Assembly: GCA_913778495.1 (NCBI GenBank)
Contig: CAJYVD010000030.1
Location: forward strand, 62,001-126,000
From: an uncultured Pantoea sp.
GTDB taxonomy: Bacteria; Pseudomonadota; Gammaproteobacteria; Enterobacterales; Enterobacteriaceae
Length of the DNA: 64,000 nucleotides
Direction: 5' to 3'
Position numbers and translations under genes: made by a program. Positions 17,183 to 26,888 of this stretch are shown here, one piece after another (position 1 is the first letter of the stretch; every line of letters starts with the position of its first letter). The notes beneath the pieces are model-generated. The model saw nothing but the letters and a program-made list of their open reading frames with translations, was not told the origin of the DNA and ran no database searches.

Positions 17183-17749
17183 ATGAACAAAAACACGACA
17201 AACACCCGAAAGAAAATTCTCGACACCGCCGAACAGCTCATTTACCAGAACGGCATTCATGCCACCGGCATGGACCTGCTGGTGAAGACCTCCGGCGTGG
17301 CGCGGAAAAGTATTTACCGCTATTTCGCCAACAAGGATGAAGTAACGGCCGCGGCGCTGAATGCGCGGGATGTGCGCTGGATGGCGTGGTTCAGGGCGGA
17401 GTGCGACAAGGCGGAGACGCCGCAGGCGCGCATCCTGAACATGTTTACGGTGCTGAAAGGCTGGTTTGAATCAGAGGGCTATCGCGGATGCGCATTCATC
17501 AACACCGCGGGCGAAGTGGGCGACAGCGCCGATCCGGTCCGGCAGATTGCCCGGCTGCACAAACAGAAGTTACTGGATTATGCCCTTGAACTGACCGGCC
17601 AGCTGAACATCGCGCAATCGTCTACCCTGGCCAGACAGTTGCTGTTGCTGATTGAAGGCGCCATCACCCTGTCGCGGGTGATGGGCGATCGCAGCGCGGC
17701 CGACGATGCGCAGGACATTGCCCGACTGTTACTTAAACAGGTCCCGTAA
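17183..17749 (+). CDS. TetR/AcrR family regulator
   Basis: 188 residues from the ATG at 17183. The N-terminal helix-turn-helix is clear: RKKILDTAEQLIYQNGIHATGMDLLVKTSGV, then ARKSIYRYFANKDEV (about 10-55). The C-terminal half (FESEGYRGCAFINTAGEVGD) resembles YcdC/LmrA-type TetR regulators, often paired with small enzymes. It lies 65 bases upstream of a DUF1348 gene in the same direction and probably controls it. A 12-bp palindrome lies immediately upstream. The effector is unknown. An upstream extension to 17147 is possible but would overlap the palindrome. Confidence 0.88.
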   Translation: MNKNTTNTRKKILDTAEQLIYQNGIHATGMDLLVKTSGVARKSIYRYFANKDEVTAAALNARDVRWMAWFRAECDKAETPQARILNMFTVLKGWFESEGYRGCAFINTAGEVGDSADPVRQIARLHKQKLLDYALELTGQLNIAQSSTLARQLLLLIEGAITLSRVMGDRSAADDAQDIARLLLKQVP

Positions 17750-17814
17750 CGGGGCCTGCGTTCCACTGACCAACACCACACTGAACCTTATCCGATGATA
17801 CTGGAGGCACCCTC

Positions 17815-18291
17815 ATGTCTGAATCACAGATCCGTCCGCCGCTCCCGCCTTTTACCCGCGAGTCAGCGATTGAAAAAGTCAGGCTCGCCGAAGACGGCTG
17901 GAACAGCCGCGATGCCGACAAAGTCGCGCTGGCCTATTCTCTGGACACCCAATGGCGTAACCGCGCTGAGTTCGCGACCAACCGCGACGAGGCCAGAGCG
18001 TTTCTCGATCGCAAGTGGAAGAAAGAGCTCGAATACCGCCTGATTAAAGAGCTATGGGCATTTACCGGCGACCGCATCGCCGTGCGCTATGCGTACGAGT
18101 GGCGCGATGACGCCGGCAACTGGTTCCGCTCTTACGGTAACGAAAACTGGGAATTTGGCGCAGACGGGCTGATGCATCATCGCTACGCGTGTATCAATGA
18201 CATGCCGATCAAAGAGAGCGAGCGCAAGTTCCACTGGCCGCTGGGTCGCCGCCCGGACGATCATCCCGGTCTGTCAGCGTTGGGACTGTAA
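17815..18291 (+). CDS. DUF1348 / NTF2-like (SnoaL-fold) protein
   Basis: 158 residues of the DUF1348 family, a cone-shaped NTF2-like fold. Diagnostic blocks: TQWRNRAEF (about 43-51), [48 protein letters not shown], and the C-terminal [24 protein letters not shown] ribosome site precedes the ATG. The family has no firmly assigned reaction; NTF2-like folds often hold small hydrophobic ligands or act as isomerases and hydrolases. Pairing with TetR suggests it is induced by some small molecule. Confidence 0.88.
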   Translation: MSESQIRPPLPPFTRESAIEKVRLAEDGWNSRDADKVALAYSLDTQWRNRAEFATNRDEARAFLDRKWKKELEYRLIKELWAFTGDRIAVRYAYEWRDDAGNWFRSYGNENWEFGADGLMHHRYACINDMPIKESERKFHWPLGRRPDDHPGLSALGL

Positions 18292-18381
18292 GCTATTGGT
18301 AAGGCAGGGGCGCACGCCTGTCACGCCATTGGCCCTGCCGAAAGGTTTTCGTCAGGCACCTCAATCACGTGGGACACACCC

Positions 18382-18765
18382 ATGAAACATTGCATCACAG
18401 GACTCATCTTGCTGGTCTCCGGACAGGTAATGGCAGCCGCAGCGCCTGCAGAGGCGTATCCCTCCTGCAATCTTCAGGCACAGCGTAATGTGGCAGGAAC
18501 AACCGGCGGAGAGATAACTGATGTGCGCGAAGCGCATATTTCTGTCAGGGTCAACGTCCTGCAGGCTGATACCGGCTCAGCGCGTAAAGCCCGCCTGCTG
18601 ACTCAGGCTCAGGCTGATAGACTCTGGCGTGACGCTACGCAGGTGCGCAGCGATGCCCGCCAATTAGTCCGGCAACAGGGCTTTCTTAGCGCCGCAGAGC
18701 GCGCATCTTATGACAGGACGCTCGACGAGCTGGCCCGACAACTGTGCAGCAAGTTGAGGAATTAG
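18382..18765 (+). CDS. Small exported protein of unknown function
   Basis: 127 residues with a clear Sec signal peptide (cleavage near AMAAA or AEA, residues 19-25). The mature part has two cysteines (SCNLQ near the start and QLCSKL near the end) that may form a disulfide, and a helical C-terminal half rich in Arg, Ala and Gln (RLLTQAQADRLWRDATQVRSDARQLV). I do not recognise a family. It follows the DUF1348 gene by 90 bases and could be co-transcribed with it. A short CCCCG/CGGGG hairpin lies just after the stop codon. Confidence 0.7.
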   Translation: MKHCITGLILLVSGQVMAAAAPAEAYPSCNLQAQRNVAGTTGGEITDVREAHISVRVNVLQADTGSARKARLLTQAQADRLWRDATQVRSDARQLVRQQGFLSAAERASYDRTLDELARQLCSKLRN

Positions 18766-18953
18766 CCCCGGCGCGGGGACGCTTTAGCGTTCGGCCTCCC
18801 CGCGGTTCGGATTCTCAGAATCGACAGATAAGAAACGAGGCACGCCGGTACAGTCTAATCTGGAGAACAACATCAACGTGGCGCAGGGCAGGTTGAAGCA
18901 GAGTACGGCCGGTTTCACTGGCGCAGGTTTTTTCTGGCCGCCTGGGAAGCGAT

Positions 18954-19868
18954 TTAACGCGCATGCGCCTTCAGCCACCGGATGAACGCATCGACCTTGG
19001 GCCATCGCCGATCGGCGCGGGTGCTGATGTAATAGCGCTGGGCGCAGCGCAGCGTCCGACCGGGAAAAGGTGCCACCAGCTCGCCAGAAGCTATCCTGCG
19101 TTCAACCAGCGCTTTTCGTCCCATGGCCACTCCGGCGTGGTTTACCGCCGCGGTCACCGCCAGCTCCGACTGGTCAAACTCTGTGTTTCGGGCCGCACGG
19201 ATATCCACATCAAAGTGCGTGGCCCACGCTTTCCACTCGTCGATCCCCTCGCCCGGGCCCCACGCCTGCCTGTCATGGAGAAGCTGACAGCCTGCCAAAT
19301 TTTCAGGGCGATCATCCAGCATCAAGCGTCGGGCGTACAGCGGACTGCACACCGGAAAAATGGACTCCTCCAAAAGATGCTCCTGATGATATCGGTCCGA
19401 ATCGGTCGCATCGAAACTTATCGCCAGGTCGGCGCCCAACTTATGCAGCTCAATCTGCTCATTACCGGTTTTGACGATCACATCAATCAGTGGAAACTGC
19501 GCGAAGAAGGAGGGTAAAGCCGGTACAAGCCAGGCGTGCGCAAATGACGGACGACAGTACACGGTCAGTTGCCCGCTGCACCCTTGATTTCTGATGCTCT
19601 GAATTTCCCGGTTGAGGTAATCAACGGTAGCGCTCATCGCGGTAAAGATGCGCTCGCCTTCTTCGGTCAGCCGCACTTTGCGGTGCGAGCGGATAAAGAG
19701 CGGAATGTTCAGCTCTTCTTCCAACTGGCTGATGCGATGACTCACAGCACTGGGCGTCAGTGCCAACTCAGCGGCGGCCTCCGCAAACGAAGCGTGCCGG
19801 GCAGCCACCTCGAACGTGTAAAGCCGTCCAAGCTGGCCGCCGTTCAAATCGCGGACCTTCTCAGTCAT
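18954..19868 (-). CDS. dsdC: LysR-type activator DsdC
   Basis: 304 residues. The winged HTH (about 15-75) reads FEVAARHASFAEAAAELALTPSAVSHRISQLEEEL. A substrate-binding domain follows (YCRPSFAHAWLVPALPSFFAQFP, ADLAISF, VTAAVNHAGVAMG). It matches the DsdC/GcvA branch of LysR regulators and lies divergent to dsdA, the arrangement of the E. coli D-serine locus. There DsdC with D-serine activates dsdXA. The 229-base gap between the two start codons holds the shared control region. Confidence 0.9.
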   Translation of the reverse strand: MTEKVRDLNGGQLGRLYTFEVAARHASFAEAAAELALTPSAVSHRISQLEEELNIPLFIRSHRKVRLTEEGERIFTAMSATVDYLNREIQSIRNQGCSGQLTVYCRPSFAHAWLVPALPSFFAQFPLIDVIVKTGNEQIELHKLGADLAISFDATDSDRYHQEHLLEESIFPVCSPLYARRLMLDDRPENLAGCQLLHDRQAWGPGEGIDEWKAWATHFDVDIRAARNTEFDQSELAVTAAVNHAGVAMGRKALVERRIASGELVAPFPGRTLRCAQRYYISTRADRRWPKVDAFIRWLKAHAR

Positions 19869-20097
19869 GCTGGCTCCTCAATTTACAGACAGTTTTCAAT
19901 GGCGCTTCCTGCCTCAGTCAGTACTTATTTAGCGGGTTAGCAAAACACGGTAATGGGTTAGCGGACGGCGACGCAATCCTTTTCAGGTTAACTGGGTTCA
20001 TGTGAAGGTGAAGATCTATCGTTTGTCGCCGGGCTCCCTAAAACGTTAAAAAAGAGCGAAGCGCAATGTCTTGCCGTGCCGTATTGATGAGAGAGTG

Positions 20098-21432
20098 ATG
20101 ATGACGGAATTAACTGAGCAGTTGCTGTCCGTTCCGGTCGTAAACGACCTGATCGCGCTGCGTGAAACAATCTGGCTCAATGACAAAGTGGCAACCGCCG
20201 CGAGGGGGCTGCTGCGCACCGGACTGACCCGACATGACGCCGAAGACGCCGAAGCCCGCCTGCAGCGGTTCGCGCCGCTGCTGGCGCAGGCGTTTCCCGA
20301 AACGGCCGCACGCGGCGGTATCATCGAGTCGGATTTAGTGCCTTTACCGGCCATGCAGCAGCGGCTTGAACAAACGGCGCCCGTATCAGGCCGTCTATGG
20401 CTGAAAAAAGACAGTCACCTGCCTGTTTCAGGCTCTATTAAAGCGCGCGGCGGCATTTATGAAGTCCTGGCGCATGCGGAAGCGCTGGCGCTGGGCGCGG
20501 GCCTGATATCGCTACAGGATGACTACCGCCGGCTTCTTTCGCCTGAGCACCGTCAGTTTTTCAGCCAGCACAAAATCGCCGTAGGCTCAACGGGCAACCT
20601 GGGGCTGTCGATTGGGCTCATGGGTGCCCGCCTTGGATTCCAGGTGACCGTGCATATGTCATCGGACGCGCGGCAGTGGAAGAAAGCGATGCTGCGCGCC
20701 TGCGGGGCAGACGTAATTGAATATGACCAGGATTATGGCGTGGCAGTGGAGCAGGGACGTAAAGCGGCGGAGTCCGATCCTGCCTGCTTCTTTATTGATG
20801 ACGAAAATTCACGCACGCTGTTCCTCGGCTACTCCGTGGCCGGTCTGCGCCTGGGTAAACAGCTGCAGGACAACGGGATCGTGGTGGATGCATCCCATCC
20901 GCTCTTTGTTTATCTGCCCTGCGGCGTCGGGGGCGGTCCCGGCGGCGTGACTTTTGGGCTGAAGCTGGCTTTTGGCGATAACGTTCACTGCTTCTTCGCG
21001 GAGCCCACGCATTCGCCGTGCATGCTGCTGGGAATGAGCACCGGTTTGCATGACGGTATTTCCGTGCAGGAGCTGGGTATCGATAATAAAACCGCCGCTG
21101 ACGGGCTGGCGGTGGGGCGCGCCTCGGGGTTTGTCGGCCGAGCGCTGGAGCAGCTGGTGGATGGCTGTTATACGCTCAGCGATGAGACGCTGTGCAGGCT
21201 GCTTGCGCTGCTGGATGAAACGGAGGGCATTCAACTGGAGCCATCCGCACTGGCTGGCATGGCGGGACCACAGCACATAACGGCGAACCGCGATTATCAG
21301 CGGCAGCAGGGGCTCGGGCCCGAGCGGATGCAGCAGGCCACGCATCTGGTATGGGCGACCGGCGGAGGCATGGTCCCGGCGGCGGAAATGCAGCATTACC
21401 TTGCACACGGCAAACGCTTGATCGCGTCGTAA
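20098..21432 (+). CDS. dsdA: D-serine ammonia-lyase
   Basis: PLP enzyme of 444 residues converting D-serine to pyruvate and ammonia; cytosolic detoxification and catabolism. The PLP lysine is K115 in [14 protein letters not shown]. Other DsdA hallmarks are [11 protein letters not shown] (phosphate loop), [26 protein letters not shown] and [13 protein letters not shown]. Length and sequence agree with E. coli DsdA. Two adjacent ATG codons (20098, 20101) could serve as the start; GAGAG lies just upstream. The D-serine permease gene dsdX, normally between dsdC and dsdA in E. coli, is absent here, so uptake must use another transporter. Confidence 0.96.
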   Translation: MMTELTEQLLSVPVVNDLIALRETIWLNDKVATAARGLLRTGLTRHDAEDAEARLQRFAPLLAQAFPETAARGGIIESDLVPLPAMQQRLEQTAPVSGRLWLKKDSHLPVSGSIKARGGIYEVLAHAEALALGAGLISLQDDYRRLLSPEHRQFFSQHKIAVGSTGNLGLSIGLMGARLGFQVTVHMSSDARQWKKAMLRACGADVIEYDQDYGVAVEQGRKAAESDPACFFIDDENSRTLFLGYSVAGLRLGKQLQDNGIVVDASHPLFVYLPCGVGGGPGGVTFGLKLAFGDNVHCFFAEPTHSPCMLLGMSTGLHDGISVQELGIDNKTAADGLAVGRASGFVGRALEQLVDGCYTLSDETLCRLLALLDETEGIQLEPSALAGMAGPQHITANRDYQRQQGLGPERMQQATHLVWATGGGMVPAAEMQHYLAHGKRLIAS

Positions 21433-21460
21433 AGGGAGGCTGAAGGCGTGCCGCCTGCGC

Positions 21461-23038
21461 TCACTCTGCAGAAGCGGAGTGTCTGAATCCGCGTGCACTG
21501 GCCACAACCACCGCGTTGCGGCCGGTTTTCTTCGCCTCATACAGCGCTTCATCCGCCCGGCGCAGCAGCGAATCCCAGTTCTGTTCGCTGTCGCTCAGGC
21601 TCGCGACGCCCGCAGACACCGTCATGTTACCTGTGTGCAAGAACGTTGCGGACGCCACCGTACTGCGCAGGCGCTCCGCAAAACGGGCCGCCTCATCCAG
21701 CGATGTCAGCGGCAGCAGTACAATGAATTCCTCTCCGCCAAAACGGCTTACCACATCGCCGGTTCGACCGGCCTGACTCAGCAGGGTGGCGACCTGAACC
21801 AGCACCGCATCCCCGGCTTCATGGCCATAACGGTCATTCACTTTTTTGAAGTGGTCGATATCCACGGCCACCACGCAGAGTTCCCTAACCTCGCTCCACT
21901 GAGTGACCAGGATGTTGAAGCCTCGACGGTTCAGAAGGCCGGTGAGCGGATCGGTAATGGCATCGTCATGCAGCTCGGCAAGGTGCCCGGCAACCGCGTG
22001 CCGATGCATCTGGATGGCCTCCCTGAGCCGATCGGCTTCGTGATACCAGCCCTTCACGGACGCCAGCGAAGAGGGTTCCGCCTCGCTGCCATCTTCCCGA
22101 ATCCTCTCGGTTAGCCTTTCAAGGGGCGAGGCCACCCGGCCTGAAAGAAAGGCCACCACGGCGGCGTTCAGGACAATAATAATCAGCAGAAACCAGAACG
22201 CTTTACGTACCGTTGAGGCAAGAATGTTTTTCACCGTCTCCCCCGTGCCGGCAATATAGATGTTCCAGTCTGTAGCACGTATGGCGGCATAGCCGGTGAG
22301 GAACTGTTTTCCACCGCTGTTGACAATCAAGCGACCGCTGTCTGTTGTGGCAACTTGCCTGAGCAGCGTGTCGTTCATGGGGACATGCGTGCCGACCAGC
22401 GTGGGATCGTTACTGTAAATGATCAGCCCGCTGCGGCTGACAATGCTAACGAGCGTATATTTTCCGTTGAAGTGCTGGCTGAGGATGTCGCTGAACAGGC
22501 CGTGTTTTTTGAGATAGACCGCACCGCCGATATAGCCGAGATACTGCCCGTCCCGCGACCGCAGGGGCTGTGAGATGAACACCACATAATTGCCCGATGC
22601 CGACGTAAACGGTGATGAAATGAAGGCCTGTTGCGAAAGGATTGCGCGACGACTGACGCCGGAAGTGACCGTCGTGCCGGCGTCTTTCTGGCCGGGCGGC
22701 GAAATCGCGACCAGTGTGGCATTTCTGTCAACGACCGCAACCGAATTGAACAGGCCCGACTGGTGCCGCAGGCGCTCAGTCTCCCTCCGCAGGAGCGCTT
22801 CATCGCTCAGGTCCTGGATCTGCGTGGCGCTCCAGGCGAGCTCATTCTGCGCCATGGTCAGAAAAAAGTCCGTGGTTTCCGCCAGCTTGCGGGCATAGGC
22901 AATGTTGCTGTCGAGCAGGCTGTCTTCAATGTTGCTTTTCTGAAAAATCAGCAGCGCCCCCAGAAGCAGGCTGGAGGTCATGACGATCCCCCCGACGGAG
23001 AGGAAAATCAACAGCGTGCGGAGTCGAAATGTTCTCAC
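21461..23038 (-). CDS. Membrane diguanylate cyclase with periplasmic Cache-type sensor
   Basis: 525 residues. TM1 is near residues 8-30 (LLIFLSVGGIVMTSSLLLGALLIF), then a large periplasmic region (about 31-275) of double-Cache type (GYIGGAVYLKKHGLFSDIL and LIIYSNDPTLVGTHVP are typical). TM2 is near 280-300, followed by a short linker and a GGDEF domain. The active site reads R-F-G-G-E-E-F (GGEEF at 434-438), a functional variant. An I-site R-T-G-D lies five residues before it, so product inhibition is expected. It makes c-di-GMP from GTP in response to an extracellular ligand. It lies convergent with dsdA, only 28 bases apart, with no obvious operon partner. Confidence 0.93.
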   Translation of the reverse strand: MRTFRLRTLLIFLSVGGIVMTSSLLLGALLIFQKSNIEDSLLDSNIAYARKLAETTDFFLTMAQNELAWSATQIQDLSDEALLRRETERLRHQSGLFNSVAVVDRNATLVAISPPGQKDAGTTVTSGVSRRAILSQQAFISSPFTSASGNYVVFISQPLRSRDGQYLGYIGGAVYLKKHGLFSDILSQHFNGKYTLVSIVSRSGLIIYSNDPTLVGTHVPMNDTLLRQVATTDSGRLIVNSGGKQFLTGYAAIRATDWNIYIAGTGETVKNILASTVRKAFWFLLIIIVLNAAVVAFLSGRVASPLERLTERIREDGSEAEPSSLASVKGWYHEADRLREAIQMHRHAVAGHLAELHDDAITDPLTGLLNRRGFNILVTQWSEVRELCVVAVDIDHFKKVNDRYGHEAGDAVLVQVATLLSQAGRTGDVVSRFGGEEFIVLLPLTSLDEAARFAERLRSTVASATFLHTGNMTVSAGVASLSDSEQNWDSLLRRADEALYEAKKTGRNAVVVASARGFRHSASAE

Positions 23039-23197
23039 AGGCAGAGGCTCCGGGCAGACATACTTTGAGTATATCCGGCGGCAAAGTCGCCAATGAAATG
23101 AACAGTCAACATTTTGTCGCGCTGTTCGGTTTCATAAGACAGCAGAGCCCAGACGCGCGGATTGACGCCCGTGTCTTATTCTGGGGATCAGCACGGT

Positions 23198-24115
23198 TCA
23201 GGAGGCCGCCGTCTGCTCAAAGAACTGACACAAAAGCTGCCACAGGTGCTGTGCTACCGGCGTAAATCGATGATCGGCGCTGCGTAGCAGGTGACACTGG
23301 CTTTCACGTGCAATGCGATGGCGTACAGGAATTGCCACCAGGCTTCCTGCGGTGAGGGCGTCTTCCACGACCTTCGTGGTCATAAAAGCAATGCCCATTC
23401 CAGCCTGGCTCAATGCGATTGCGCTGCTGAACAGGTTGCAACTGTAAGCCGGCGTAAAGACCACCCCTTCCTGGCTGAACATCGCATCCATATAGTTCTG
23501 AATGCCAAACTCTTTGCCCATGCCAATAAGCGGGTAGCTGGCAAGTTCAGCGATCTCCACCTCTTCATACCCGGCGATGGGATGTTCCGGACGAACAATG
23601 GCGCAGATTGGCCCGCGTTGATAGCTCTGGCATTTGACACCGGACGGCCCATGAGGGCCAAAACCCACCGCCATATCCACTTTGCCAAGTGCCATCAGGT
23701 TCATCGTGCTTTGCATATCACCGGAGGAAATATCGATAAAGACCTCGGGATAGCGTGTCGAGAAGGGCTGCAGCACATATTTTACCACTTCATCCACCAT
23801 GCCCTGACCCACACGCATCGTGATAGAGCCGCCGCGCTTGTGGCGCAGATCGCGTAAACGTCTTTCCAGCTGGCTCCTGCGCTGGTGCGTGTGCGCATAA
23901 TCTTCGGCCAGTAGCCTGCCGGCCTCAGTCAGGACCACATTGCGCCCGCGACGTTCCAGAAGGGGTAACTGCATATCACGCGCCAGCTGCGAAAGCTGCC
24001 GACTGACCGACGCGGGATCGACATCCATCGCCTCGGCGGCACGACGAATGCCGCCGTGAACATCGACCTCATACAGGTATCTTATGAGTTTGTCGGAGTA
24101 GTGCAGTATTGTCAT
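23198..24115 (-). CDS. LysR-type regulator divergent to the M20 peptidase/YfcC genes
   Basis: 305 residues with an N-terminal winged HTH (VDVHGGIRRAAEAMDVDPASVSRQLSQLARDMQLPLLERRGRNVVLTEAG split over about 17-70) and a LysR effector domain (VDMAVGFGP, AIVRPEHPIAGYEEV, ALSQAGMGIAFMTTKVV). It is divergent from, and 111 bases away from, a carboxypeptidase-like gene followed by a transporter, so it probably controls their use of some peptide or acyl-amino acid. The layout recalls abgR-abgABT of E. coli but the transporter belongs to a different family. Confidence 0.88.
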   Translation of the reverse strand: MTILHYSDKLIRYLYEVDVHGGIRRAAEAMDVDPASVSRQLSQLARDMQLPLLERRGRNVVLTEAGRLLAEDYAHTHQRRSQLERRLRDLRHKRGGSITMRVGQGMVDEVVKYVLQPFSTRYPEVFIDISSGDMQSTMNLMALGKVDMAVGFGPHGPSGVKCQSYQRGPICAIVRPEHPIAGYEEVEIAELASYPLIGMGKEFGIQNYMDAMFSQEGVVFTPAYSCNLFSSAIALSQAGMGIAFMTTKVVEDALTAGSLVAIPVRHRIARESQCHLLRSADHRFTPVAQHLWQLLCQFFEQTAAS

Positions 24116-24226
24116 AGGATTGTGTTATCCGTTGATCTGAGAGCAACAATAATAGCCCGCAATGTCCATTTTTTTAGCCCTGTTTTTATGTCCATACTCA
24201 GGAATTATCCTGATGAGGCACCCTTC

Positions 24227-25366
24227 ATGAAAAATATACTGGCCTATCTTGAGCAACATTCAGACGTCATCCTTTCAGACATTCTCGCGCTGGTGGAGGC
24301 GGAGTCACCGTCAATGAACAAGGCTGCGGTAGATCGTTGTGGGGAGGTGCTACAAAGACTGTTCGCCGAGCGGCTTGGCGTAGAGGCTGAGACGGACGTG
24401 CAGGAAGAGTATGGCAACCATCTGAAGTTTGTTCTGGGGTCAGGCAACGAGAAAACCGTGGTGCTGGGTCACTTTGATACCGTCTGGGATGAGGGCGAAT
24501 TGCCTGTCCGCCGGGAAGACGGTCAGCTGTACGGGCCTGGCGTGTTGGACATGAAAGCCGGTCTGGTTCAGGCCATCTGGGCTGCGCGGGCCCTGCAGGA
24601 ACATCAATTACTGGCAGGCAAGCGCATTGTTTTCTTGTGTGGCAGCGACGAGGAAGTCGGCAGCCCGAGCTCCAGCGCCTGGCTATCTCAGCATGCGCTG
24701 GGGGCAACGCAGGTGCTCGTGGCAGAGCCTGCTGTGGCCGGCAGTGGCGATCTCAAGGTGGCGCGCAAGGGGACCGGACAATATCAGCTCAGCATCACCG
24801 GGCTGGCTGCGCACGCGGGCAATAATCCCGAGGAGGGAATAAGTGCGGTCCAGGAAATGGCGCATCAGGTGCTGTTCTTGCACGGACTGAACGCACCTGA
24901 ACGCGGCACCACCGTAAACGTCGGCATTGCACACGGTGGCAATCGCGTGAATGTGGTGGCGGACAAAGCCGTGCTGGGCATTGATACCCGCGTGACCAGC
25001 GAGGAAGAAGCCGAGCGTATTCATGCTGAAATCACACGCTTACAGCCGCGTTTGCCGGGCATTAAACTGGCGATCTCAGGCGAACAATCTCGCCCTCCCA
25101 TGCGTCAGACCACAGCGTCCCAGGTTCTGATGCAGCGCGCGAAATCCGTTGCGCAGCAGTTAGGGTTTGAGGTGGAGGGGCGCGCGGTTGGCGGAGGCAG
25201 CGACGGTAACTTTACTGCGGCCTTGGGTATCCCGACGCTGGATGGATTAGGCGCTACAGGCGCAGGCATCCACGCCCGCCATGAGCATATCCTCATCGCT
25301 GATATTCCGGCGCGCACCGCACTGATGGCCGGTCTGATGAGAGGGGATAGCGATGGCACAGAGTAA
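24227..25366 (+). CDS. M20 family metallopeptidase, glutamate carboxypeptidase-like
   Basis: 379 residues from the ATG at 24227 (GAGG 8 bases upstream; a longer frame to 24056 overlaps the divergent LysR gene and is unlikely). M20A dizinc motifs: VVLGHFDTVW (His ligand plus Asp), GPGVLDMKAG (bridging Asp), CGSDEEVGS (catalytic Glu plus Glu ligand), and a C-terminal HARHEH ligand. The dimerisation domain begins at ARKGTGQYQLSITGLAAHAGNNPEEG. It resembles Pseudomonas carboxypeptidase G2, which removes C-terminal glutamate from folates. The actual substrate here is unknown. It overlaps the transporter gene by 14 bases. Confidence 0.9.
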   Translation: MKNILAYLEQHSDVILSDILALVEAESPSMNKAAVDRCGEVLQRLFAERLGVEAETDVQEEYGNHLKFVLGSGNEKTVVLGHFDTVWDEGELPVRREDGQLYGPGVLDMKAGLVQAIWAARALQEHQLLAGKRIVFLCGSDEEVGSPSSSAWLSQHALGATQVLVAEPAVAGSGDLKVARKGTGQYQLSITGLAAHAGNNPEEGISAVQEMAHQVLFLHGLNAPERGTTVNVGIAHGGNRVNVVADKAVLGIDTRVTSEEEAERIHAEITRLQPRLPGIKLAISGEQSRPPMRQTTASQVLMQRAKSVAQQLGFEVEGRAVGGGSDGNFTAALGIPTLDGLGATGAGIHARHEHILIADIPARTALMAGLMRGDSDGTE

Positions 25367-26753
25367 TGCAGAGACTCACCACGCTGCACGTTCCCCTGAA
25401 CCCCGAACTGAACAGAGCCCTTATCTGCTGCTGTTCATTATTCTGGTGCTGGCGGCGATGGCCACGTGGATTATTCCGGCCGGTGAGTACGAACATGAAA
25501 CGCGCAACGGCGTCACCTTCGCGGTGAAGGGGAGTCTGCACGCTGTGGAAAGATCGGGGGTCTATCCCGGTGACATTTTCATGGCCATTGTGCAGGGTAT
25601 GATTAAGGCGGCGCCAATCATCTTCTTGATCCTGTTTACTGGCGGCCTGCTGGCGGTTATCGAGGCCACAGGCGCGATTACCACCGCACTCAACGCGCTT
25701 TCGCGTAGCACCAAAATCAGTGATACCCGCCTGATCCTGATTTTTTCCGTGACGTTCGCCATTCTTGGCAGCACCGGCGTGGTACAGAACTCGGTGGTCG
25801 CCTTTGTCCCGCTGGGCCTTCTGGTTGCACGTTCACTTGGCTTACCGCCGGTCATCGGCATGGCGCTGATTTATCTGACCTGTGCCGCTGGGTTTAACGT
25901 GGCGTTTTTGGGGCCGGCCACCACCGGAATGACGCAACATCTGGCGCAGTTACCGCTCTTTTCCGGCATGCTGCTGCGGGGGATCACCAACGGCCTGTTT
26001 GTGGTGACGGTAGCCATTTATCTGATGATTGCCGTTAGGCGGATGCGTAAAAACGGGCAGGTTCGCGCGGATATTTCTCTGGATAATTCGGCAGCGCTGG
26101 CGGTAACGGGCCGCCATAAAGTGATTATTGCGCTCTGCGCAGTCACATTACTGCTGTTTATCGCGGGCACGGTAAGACTGCATTGGTCGACCAACGAGAT
26201 GTCAGCCATGTTTATTATCTTGTCAATTCTCGTTGGTTTGACGGGACGTCTGTCCGGTTCGGCAATCGCCAATACGTTTCTGAACGGCTGCTCAAAACTG
26301 GTTAAGGGGGGATTTATCGTCGGGATGGCCGGTGCCATTTCGGTGGTCCTGCAACAGGGCAATATCCTCGATCCTATCGTGGGCTTCCTGTCCGATCTCC
26401 TGGCTCCGGTGTCGCCAGCCATTGCTGCCGTCGGCATGTTTATCAGCGCCGCGCTAATGCATTTTGGTATTTCATCCGGTTCCGGTGAATCGGCACTGCT
26501 GATCCCCGTCTTCTCACCGCTGGGCGACAATCTGGGATTAACGCGTCAGGTTACGGTGCAAACGGTGTTGCTGGGCGAAGGGATCGTAAACTCGATCAGC
26601 CCCACGTCTGGCGTGCTCATGGCCGCGCTGGCGACCGCCAATATCTCCTTTAGCCAGTGGCTCCGATTCGTTGCGCCCGTGATCGCAGTATGGTTTGTGA
26701 TCTGCATAGTGACCCTCCTGATTGGCGTGACCATACACTGGGGGCCGTTCTAA
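25353..26753 (+). CDS. YfcC/DcuC-type C4-dicarboxylate or amino-acid permease
   Basis: 466 residues with about 12 hydrophobic segments. Typical YfcC family features: an N-terminal TM followed by TWIIPAGEYEHE, PIIFLILFTGGLLAVIEATG, GSTGVVQNSVVAFVPLG, and a C-terminal SGSGESALLIPVFSPLGDNLGLTRQVTVQT stretch with SPTSGVLMAALATA. The family (UPF0208/YfcC, IT superfamily) carries basic amino acids, peptides or dicarboxylates; substrates are poorly defined. It is translationally coupled to the M20 peptidase, so it probably imports that enzyme's substrate. A terminator follows. Confidence 0.88.
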   Translation: MAQSNAETHHAARSPEPRTEQSPYLLLFIILVLAAMATWIIPAGEYEHETRNGVTFAVKGSLHAVERSGVYPGDIFMAIVQGMIKAAPIIFLILFTGGLLAVIEATGAITTALNALSRSTKISDTRLILIFSVTFAILGSTGVVQNSVVAFVPLGLLVARSLGLPPVIGMALIYLTCAAGFNVAFLGPATTGMTQHLAQLPLFSGMLLRGITNGLFVVTVAIYLMIAVRRMRKNGQVRADISLDNSAALAVTGRHKVIIALCAVTLLLFIAGTVRLHWSTNEMSAMFIILSILVGLTGRLSGSAIANTFLNGCSKLVKGGFIVGMAGAISVVLQQGNILDPIVGFLSDLLAPVSPAIAAVGMFISAALMHFGISSGSGESALLIPVFSPLGDNLGLTRQVTVQTVLLGEGIVNSISPTSGVLMAALATANISFSQWLRFVAPVIAVWFVICIVTLLIGVTIHWGPF

Positions 26754-26757
26754 TCCG

Positions 26758-26781
26758 AAAAAGCCACGTGATGTGGCTTTA
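26758..26781 (+). terminator. Rho-independent terminator after the YfcC gene
   Basis: AAGCCAC (26761-26767) pairs with GTGGCTT (26773-26779), 5-base loop, A-run before and TTT within and after the stem. It lies 7 bases from the stop codon. Confidence 0.75.
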
Positions 26782-26888
26782 ACCGATAACGCATCTGCGG
26801 TTATTCTCGACGCAGACCGATTTCACGTGATGAAAAAAAGCACGCTACCCTGATCGTCAGCGTTTTTACTCCTGCGGAGCACAACATA

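Noticed and set aside
24056-24226. N-terminal extension of the M20 peptidase frame
   Set aside because: It overlaps the start of the divergent LysR gene, is not peptidase-like, and the ATG at 24227 has its own ribosome site.
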